Positions 56,800-64,000 of a stretch of DNA of 64,000 bases are shown here, piece by piece. Numbering within the stretch: position 1 is the first letter of the stretch; each line of letters opens with the position of its first letter. This stretch comes from Eledone cirrhosa (lineage: Eukaryota > Mollusca > Cephalopoda > Octopoda > Eledonidae). Both the position numbers and the translations under genes were made by a program. The stretch is from contig OZ024743.1 of the NCBI GenBank assembly GCA_964016885.1, positions 17,475,499 to 17,539,498 of the forward strand, given 5' to 3'. Below the pieces are notes generated by a model that worked only from the letters and a program-made list of their open reading frames with translations, searched no databases and was not told the origin of the DNA.

Positions 56800-57553
56800 T
56801 GGACAACTACGGCCACTTAATTGCACGAAGGATCCTTATAACGGCGTGCGTGCTCCCCAGAAGGTCTTTTGTCAGCATCGATGACAATGGTGAAGTTTCG
56901 TGAAGGGTTTGTTTCCAAGGCGTATTTTAATCTGTGAATATAACTGTTGTGCTCATGAAGCATGTTTTGAAGACCGAGCAGCACGCCCCTTTCAAAAGTG
57001 TCAGCTTCAGTGTTTGCAGGTGTTGGAATAACGCCGAACCGCGCATCAACTTGCCTACTGTAGTTAGAAATTAAGTAAATTTGAAGGTAATTTTGTAGTG
57101 TCTGGAGCGACCCAATAAGATTGTACACCTGACCCAGGACCTTGAAAGTAGGCATCCAACCACTTTCTCTGACAGCTTAGCCCCGAAAGAAGTCATTTGA
57201 AACGCTCTATTTTACTTCCTGATGTGTTGAAGGAGTTTGGATGACCTTGAGGTAGAACCAGTAAGTAGTTCCTTCAAAGGCTCTGGTGGTTCCCCAAGAG
57301 GGGGCAAGCTGACCTTACCGTTTAAGCTGTACATTGTAGGTGGCTCCCCAGCCCACTTCTTAGCATTACAGAATTGGCAATTGAAGCGCATTTCCCCTAT
57401 ATTTATGTCGGCGCGCATCGAGTAGTTAACGTTCGGCTCACACTTGACGTTGGACTCACCGCGGGCAGCTTCTCGTCGTCGACTGTTCCGCTTCAACGTG
57501 GAATGTTGCACCTGTGGGTCGTGGGAAGCTCTCGCAGCAGTAGCAGAGGCCAC
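56800..57553 (-). pseudogene. Helitron N-terminal region, fragments
   Basis: Two minus-strand frames: 57212-57553 with RFNCQFCNAKKWAGEPPTMY (C-x2-C motif) and LPPLGEPPEPLKELLTG, and 56817-57155 with TFKVLGQVYNLIGSLQT, DARFGVIPTPANTEADTFER. Both blocks are typical of the region before Rep in animal Helitrons. The 50 bp between them contain stops. Confidence 0.75.
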
Positions 57554-57644
57554 CGTTGAAATCCTAATGGACCTCCGAACAAAGCGGGCGTTATAATAAG
57601 CGTCCGCTAAACTGATACGTACATATATGTATGTGTACCTGTAT

Positions 57645-57645
57645 G

Positions 57646-57719
<74 letters not shown>
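57645..57719. repeat. (TA)n microsatellite
   Basis: TA run between the Helitron end and a fold-back repeat. Confidence 0.95.
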
Positions 57720-57721
<2 letters not shown>

Positions 57722-57726
57722 TGCTT

Positions 57727-57949
57727 CTGTACGTCTGTATACATATATGTATGTACGTATACATACTTACATTTAAGTAAGTGCCGTACTAAGAGTGAGA
57801 AATGAAATTTCGTTTTCATTTTATTACAACTTATATATATGTATATATATATAAACGGAAAAAATGAAACGAAATTTCATTTTTCTCTCTTAGTACGGCT
57901 GTTACTTAAATATAAGTATGTATACGTACATACATATATGTATACAGAC
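57727..57949. repeat. Fold-back repeat FB3 with about 100-bp arms
   Basis: Left arm about 57727-57820 (GTACGTCTGTATACATATAT ... AATGAAATTTCGTTTTCATT) mirrors about 57862-57949. The spacer is TA-rich with GTATATATATATAAACGG. GAAACGAAATTTCATTT and CTCTTAGTACGGC also occur once at 26.69-26.73 kb. Confidence 0.85.
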
Positions 57950-57959
57950 GTACAGTAGT

Positions 57960-58029
57960 ATGTATACTCTTTTACTCTTTTACCTGTTTCAGCGATCCGG
58001 CTGAGGCCATGCTGGGGCACCGCCCCTGA
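57960..58029 (+). mobile_element. Fragment of a second cephalopod-type SINE
   Basis: CTCTTTTACCTGTTTCAGCG, GGCTGAGGCCATGCTGGGGC and ACCGCCCCTGAC resemble a very common cephalopod repeat with the CTTTTACTTGTTTCAGTC block, as I remember it. Only about 70 bp are present. Confidence 0.5.
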
Positions 58030-58472
58030 CATATATATATATACATACATGCACACATATGTGCGTATGGATTTACCGAACATTTATTATAATGCTCGGT
58101 GTGTTTGTAAACAAACAATCCGAATAAAGCCTAATCACCTAATTTGAGGAAAGTGTAAGGTAGCTTAGTTTAGTTTTTATAGAGGAGTTAAAGATAGGCA
58201 CTCCTTCTAGTGTTCAGCAATTTTTAGACAACTCTATCAGTGAAACAATTGTTAAACTGCAAATAAATCCCCTTTTGTTGTACTGTTGACCATGTTATTC
58301 TCCACTTTTTCAATTATATTACTCCAAGATATACTTACATAGGAATACAAGTGAAATCAGAAACTCGTCATCTACGTAAACCTCTTGTTGAGTCAAGCAA
58401 CGCCGTACGCTAAAGCTATCCATAATAAGAAATATTGACAACCTCTAATTGGATTACCTATAACGATATTTT

Positions 58473-58509
<37 letters not shown>

Positions 58510-59325
58510 GTATGTATATATATATATATGGGTGTATGTATGCATATATGTGCTTTGATTTGAGTGAATATGCAATGTAACACACACACACGTAAATATT
58601 AACGATATATATTAACTATATATTGTGGATAAAAACAAAATATGTTGCATTTATACTAAAATATATGCTTCTGTGAAAATACTGTTTTTTACAAATATAT
58701 GTTAGTTTATCTTTTAGAGGCACTTATTTCCTTTATGCGTGTGTGCGTACGGGTGTGCGTATGCGCCTGAGTCTGTGCGCCCGTGTGTATGTAACGTTGC
58801 TTTTTGTGTGTAGGGTATTAGCAATACCAATAAAACAAATATATTTCTATCGGCGAAGGAATTCACAGACAACTTGTAATTAACTCTTTAGATATGGAAT
58901 AACGGACTGAAAACAAGACAATATTCATGAGTATAACTTCATCTCTGATACTTCCCTGGTTATCTGAAGAACCAGAAATATATTTTGATTTATTTTTGAA
59001 TTAGAAATGATTAGAACAATCTATAATCGGCTTTTCCCTCCTGAGAAAATTATTCTCAGAAAATATCAATCATGTACACGAATACTACTAATAATTCTAG
59101 TAATATAAACCTACCGAGCAACAACTGCAATTATATTGGAAATATATATGGAAAAGATTTCATGAGTAATTTTTAAGAAATATTTTTCAAATATTAAGAA
59201 GTTCCAAATCAGCATTCTGTGTACTTGTGGCTGTCATTTTTATTTTATTTTTTTTTTACATTTCAAAGAATTACAAACTTGCGACACGATTATATTTTGT
59301 CTATATCCGCGTCTTCCTATGTATA

Positions 59326-59366
<41 letters not shown>

Positions 59367-62005
59367 TGTGTGTGTGTGTGAGAGAGACAGAGAGACAGAG
59401 AGAGAGAGACATCAGATAGAGAATGTGTGTATGTATGTGCGTAGGTGGGTGCCTGCGTGCGAGTAGATGTGTTCGTGAGATTGCTCTGAAGTTTGAAGAA
59501 TGGACGGTGACAGGCTAGCTACTGTGTGAGTGTGAAGTTGTCACTGTCCGTGTTCCTGTGAACCGACTAATGTAAGTATATGTACACATATCTATAAGTA
59601 TCTGTGCATATACATCCACACCCATAATACTACTCGAAAATGTTTGTATAGAAAAGGATATTGTAGCTCATATACCCGTTGCTATTATATTTCGTTTCGT
59701 GGTATAATCATGACAGAAGTTACTTTGCATCGGATACAACGATATGGTGTTACAAACACAGACGGCTAGACCATGAAGTGTGAAATCTCTACCAGCGTGG
59801 TGCTAGAGATGGGTAGAGCCGGGAATTGTTTGCGGTGGAGCAAATGTTAGGAAATATTCAACAGTGACGTTGCCACAGACAGGGCACTGAATGCCAGGAG
59901 AATATAGATACGGGTGCAAGTAGACATGCATATTAAATGGTGAGTCCTGGAATGTCTGTATCAGTGATGTGTGCGCACCTGTACACATACGCATGCAGAC
60001 ATCATAACATCAATTGTTTTGAGTGCTGTTTGTTGTACAGATAGATGTATGTCTGGTGGTATATACGGGTGTGTATGTAGGTGTGTATTGTTTGATGATT
60101 GGTGTTATGTATGTGTGTCTGATTGAGTTTATACATTAAAGCGACACACAAATCACACAATATTAAATGCATATTTTTCAATGATTGGCCTTGAGCTTAC
60201 TAGGATTCCTTTAAATATTTGCATTTGTTACATTGAAGACAATTCACAAGATTCAGGACAAACTCTGGGAATACAATTTCTTTCTTGTTGTCGTCGATAA
60301 ATATTGTTTGCTTTTAATTAACATGCAACACAATATTAATCTATTCTTGGAAATTTAAACCAACCAAAATAGCAACTCCCACTGTCTATCGAATGCCTAT
60401 ATGATCAACTGTGTAGCATTACCACCATCGTGATCAAATATTTCATATTTGAAATATTAAAATTCGTTGTCATAGCTTATTATTTTTAATGTTATGTTGA
60501 TTTGTTTGATTCCACATCATTCACTTTCTCAAACTACTATCATTGAATTCTTGAGATTAATATCAATCATATAGCTTAATTAAAAAAATGAGAATATTTT
60601 ATAATTAGGTTTATTTGGTCTGTGAGATATCACCATGGTTCACATTATTAATAAGTAATAGATTTATGACGTGAAATGAAACATAGCGTTATATCTTCTG
60701 AATAAAGTTGTAGGTTACTGCGCTTTAGATATAAACCATAAATACATAGATAAAACTATATTTCTTATTAAACGCATAGTTATTCGATGTATAATATTCG
60801 CAATATTCCTAAAAATATTCGAATGGAATCATTTATTATTCATTGAAAATAGCTGCATATTTTAATTGATTGAAACTATCTGTTAATTAAACTCTCCAAC
60901 CTGCTCTCTCAACACCGAGTCGACACATTGCAATAGGAAAACAAGTTAATCAACGCAACAAAATAATTTCGACTTACTAACTTATTGTGTGACCAAAGTA
61001 TAATCAGTGATCTTGATTTGCGTCAGCAATAATCTGTACATTGTATGAATTAAACGTCTGAAATTGAGGACGTCAACGCACATAGTGTCGAATTATTCTT
61101 TGATAGAGAATAAAATAAGGAAAAACTGAAGGTGGAGACGTGCTATGAGGTTTAAATGTGGGAGGCAAACATACCTTGAATTGTCTGGAAAAGGATATAC
61201 GCCAAGAGGCGAATGAAATCATAGGAAATTAAACCATGGGGAGTAAAAGAGTAAACAAATAAAACTAATGCTGCAAGAGGACAATAGATAATTAAGGCAG
61301 TGAAAAAGATGTAGCTACATGATAACCACATGGGAAACGATGTTAAATGATAAAATAAATTAATTACAAAAAAGTTAAATATTTATGCAGTAATAACTAT
61401 ATATTTGTGTTGGAAATAAACGAAATAAGAGGTAATTCAATTAAATCAAATATATTCGATTAAAAGTCTCATCTCACTACTGAGTGAGTAAGTTTAATTA
61501 ATGGAATATAAAAATACAAAAACATCCCTCTAATCCCGCTCACAGGGCTATTGAGGTAATTGTGACATGGTTACGGCTGAAAATACTCATAGCGAAATAA
61601 TCGTTTTTTTTTTTTTTTTAAATAAGCCTATCATATATGACTTCAGACATATAGAAATTAGGTCCCCACTTGCCAGGTTTATAAGTGTTGCAGCAAATTA
61701 AACCTTTACGGACAACCGGTGTTTATTTACATAATATGGACATGGACATCTCTAGCTGATGTTTTGTACGAAAAGAAATCATTTAATTTTTAGCTTCTCA
61801 TTGAATCAGAGACGCATGTGTAAATGTCTCCGATGATGGATAAATATTCTGAAAGATTTGTCCATCTACTGAGCTAATTCTGACACGCTCCCAGATTAAA
61901 AGAATCATAGCAACATACATACTCACATACACATGCACAAACATACACACAAACACACACATACACAACAAACATCCATGCACACACACGCACATATATA
62001 TATAA
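58030..62005. other. AT-rich DNA without recognisable gene; minor microsatellites
   Basis: TA runs at about 58475-58528 and 59329-59362 (the latter followed by GTGT and GAGA to 59408), a T13 run near 61608 and a CA-rich tract at about 61910-61998. No coding or RNA feature is visible. Confidence 0.6.
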
Positions 62006-62195
62006 TTGTTTCTCCTTTTGGCACAAGGCCAGCAATTACCCAGTGCATTGCTGGTACTTTATTTTATCGACCCCGTAAGGATGAATGGCAAAGTTAACCT
62101 CGGCGGGATTTGAACTCAGAATGGAAAGAGCCGTAACTCTATGCATCAAAGCATGGCGCCCGACCCTCTACCGATACTGCCAATTCACAGCCCTT
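62006..62195 (-). mobile_element. tRNA-derived SINE, complete-looking
   Basis: It contains TTGGCACAAGGCCAGCAATTACC, CAGTGCATTGCTGG, GACCCCGTAAGGATGAATGG, CCTCGGCGGGATTTGAACTC (box B complement) and GACCCTCTACCGATACTGCC in order. It is the least diverged copy after the one at 56009. TA-rich sequence lies at both ends, so a target duplication cannot be called. Confidence 0.85.
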
Positions 62196-63475
62196 ATATA
62201 TATATATGTATAGCATACGCACTTATGAATGAATTCTATAGAAAAAGATAATTCTATATTTAATAAACTCAAATGAAGTGATCTTGGTAGGTGAAATCAG
62301 TTTTATTTGAAATTGTTAAATGCGTTAAACGGGAAAACCTTTTATTTTGGTTTTATGAATATGCTGCTTGTTCTGCCGTGAGGTACATATACTATGATTT
62401 GGCATTAAAATAGTTGATTGAGTTAAATTACTCACGGATGATTTATTTCAGACATAATATTCTATGCAGCACATTCGTATAGATAAATTACCAACGATGG
62501 GTCAGTTGGTTTTACGGTTATATTAGCGACTTATAGAAAAATATTTCTATAGATAGTTGGACATATGCACACACATAGCATGAAGTCTCAGTGGAAGAAA
62601 TATTCAGATTTTACAGTGGAACCAAGGAAAAGCCGATCATAGACCATAACATATCGTACATTTATTGTTCTCTGCAAGAATCTGTAAGAGAATATCGAGA
62701 AAATGTATTCCTCTTACTCCTTCCACTTACAGAAGGTTCAATTTGTAAAGATTGCTCGTTTGAATAATATCTTAAAATGATTATGCTCAGATAATGATCT
62801 TCTGTATGGAATGATTTCTTGAATGGTTACCTGCACTGATGGGTCCCATCCATGAACGTTTCAAAACAGCATTATGAATTAAGAAAAAGAAAAGTTTATA
62901 ATGTTGACACCAAAGTCACAATTTGTTGAAATTCAATGATATTGATAGCAAATATTGCGCCTATTTGACATGAGGGAGACACATATTTTGTTTTTGCTTG
63001 CGAACATATGAATATGCCCAGAGAATCAAAATAGTGAAGAAAGCCAATAATGTTGATCGAAGCATTTAATGAAGAGTAGTGGGATTGTATTGCGGTTTAG
63101 ATGTTAATACAAAGCGTAGTTATTAAAAGGTGGACACGGTTGATAAAATCATCGTTAAACTGAAATTATGTCTGAAGTTTCGGTTCAGTATATTATTGGA
63201 CCCTACGTTTCTGAACATGTACTTGGCCAAATCTGGCATAATCATTGACAATATTGTTATGCGGCGGGAAAAATGAAACATAAAGGGGGAGATACGTTTT
63301 TGAGGAATCTGAGTTCTGGGATGCTAAGGATTGAAGTTTTCGAAATGAATTCGCTAGTAGAACTATAAAGAAACTGAACTTACTATTATTTTAAATAGGG
63401 GCTAGTTACTTCCAGGTGCAAAGATGGTATGGTCATTCATTGTGTCAATAGTTTGATGCGGGAGGGACTGTTTGT
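62196..63475. other. AT-rich DNA without recognisable gene
   Basis: No frame, repeat or RNA signature that I can support. Confidence 0.6.
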
Positions 63476-63539
63476 TTCTGGAGGTAGGTAGAGGGAGTTC
63501 ATATAATACATACATACACAGAAACACACATACAGAGAG

Positions 63540-63558
63540 ACACACACACACACACGCA

Positions 63559-63594
<36 letters not shown>

Positions 63595-63602
63595 TATATG
63601 TA

Positions 63603-63672
<70 letters not shown>
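63540..63672. repeat. (CA)n and (TA)n microsatellite
   Basis: Short CA run then a long TA run with brief GTATATAT interruptions. The Tyr/Ile frames are artefacts. Confidence 0.95.
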
Positions 63673-63679
<7 letters not shown>

Positions 63680-63701
63680 TATGTATGTGTGTGTGTGTGT
63701 G

Positions 63702-64000
63702 TTTGAAGGCGCATGGCTTAGTGGTTGGAGCAGTAGGCTTGCAATGGAAAGGTTGTGAGTTTAATTCTCGGACCGGGTGTTGTTTCCTTGAGCAAGTCAC
63801 ATTATTTCACGTTGCTCTAGTTTACTCTGAAAATGAGTACCAGCAATAGCTGGAGGTTTAAACCTGCGATGGACTGGCGTCCTGTCCAAGGGGGAGTCTT
63901 GTTATCTCATTCGCTTCACGCCATGAAACCTGGATAAGCACCGGTCAAATAAACCTTCAGGTTTAAGAGAGACTTTAGAGTTACGGCCTGCCCGCCCAGC
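63702..64000 (+). mobile_element. tRNA-derived SINE with long conserved tail, cut by window edge
   Basis: tRNA-like head: box A TGGCTTAGTGGTTGGAGCAG and box B GGTTGTGAGTTTAATTCTCGG. The middle contains TTCCTTGAGCAAGTCACATT and GCGATGGACTGGCGTCCTGT, a block seen in several widespread animal SINEs. The tail contains CGCTTCACGCCATGAAACC and GATAAGCACCGG. It is a different family from the GCACAAGGCCAG SINE. The reverse tail fragment at 4440-4500 belongs to it. Confidence 0.75.

Larger units (their letters stand above)
52355..57610 (-). mobile_element. Autonomous Helitron, decayed, interrupted by a SINE
   Basis: Minus-strand rolling-circle transposon. The 3' end fits the Helitron pattern: a short hairpin CCCCGAGCAACGCCGGG (about 52368-52384) followed by TTTAATGCTAG, with CTAG at 52355-52358. 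The base after it is A, not the usual T. Coding parts, 5' to 3': N-terminal segment (57553-56800), Rep (56470-55390), spacer (55292-54840) and Pif1-type helicase (54560-53147). The 5' border near 57610 is a guess from where Helitron-like coding ends and TA satellite begins. Confidence 0.8.

Overview
The window looks like AT-rich intergenic or intronic DNA from a cephalopod, most likely an octopus. The evidence is several copies of a tRNA-derived SINE whose tail has the cephalopod-type block GCACAAGGCCAGCAATTACC, together with dense (TA)n/(CA)n microsatellites and many Penelope-like, R4/Dong-like, Tx1-like and Helitron sequences. I found no convincing host exon, tRNA, rRNA or CRISPR array. Almost every long reading frame belongs to a transposable element or is a microsatellite artefact (poly Tyr-Ile, Thr-His).  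Layout. (1) 1-26.7 kb is dominated by Penelope-like elements (PLEs) in three lineages. Lineage A has canonical GTKVAP and YLDD reverse-transcriptase motifs and two decayed copies (1.9-3.4 and 5.7-6.8 kb). Lineage B has unusual motifs (LKDHK, MGxxDSA, YRDD) and three copies: 8.6-13.8 kb, 16.2-21.4 kb, and a 5'-truncated copy open over about 540 codons at 21.6-23.2 kb. Lineage C is a GIY-YIG fragment at 25.3-26.7 kb bracketed by a perfect 65-bp inverted repeat. Two lineage-B copies have the same architecture: a longer copy joined head-to-head to a 5'-truncated inverted copy, giving inverted arms of 1.4-2 kb. Several other fold-back repeats (7.7, 8.5, 20.3, 24.0, 24.8 and 57.8 kb) sit beside (TA)n tracts.  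(2) 30.1-51.6 kb is a nested array of non-LTR retrotransposons in (TAA)n tracts. Six head-to-tail copies of two R4/Dong-like families (called R4-A and R4-B here) carry a Myb-like N-terminus, an RT, a CCHC finger and a PD-(D/E)xK endonuclease. A Tx1-like LINE of about 5.8 kb lies in the opposite direction and also has TAA tracts on both sides.  (3) 52.4-57.6 kb is a decayed autonomous Helitron (HUH/Y2 Rep plus Pif1-type helicase, minus strand), interrupted by a 181-bp SINE with an 8-bp target duplication.  (4) 57.6-64 kb is mostly unannotated AT-rich DNA with microsatellites and three SINE copies or fragments.  The most interesting signals are four hammerhead-type ribozyme candidates with very small helix III. 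Two form a mirror pair in a fold-back at 20.26-20.53 kb, and two lie in the inverted arms of the lineage-B PLE at 8.6-13.8 kb. Each has CTGANGA, a helix II, GAA(A/G), a TATNTATA helix III and a matching helix I. Boundaries given as approximate were read by eye, without alignment software.
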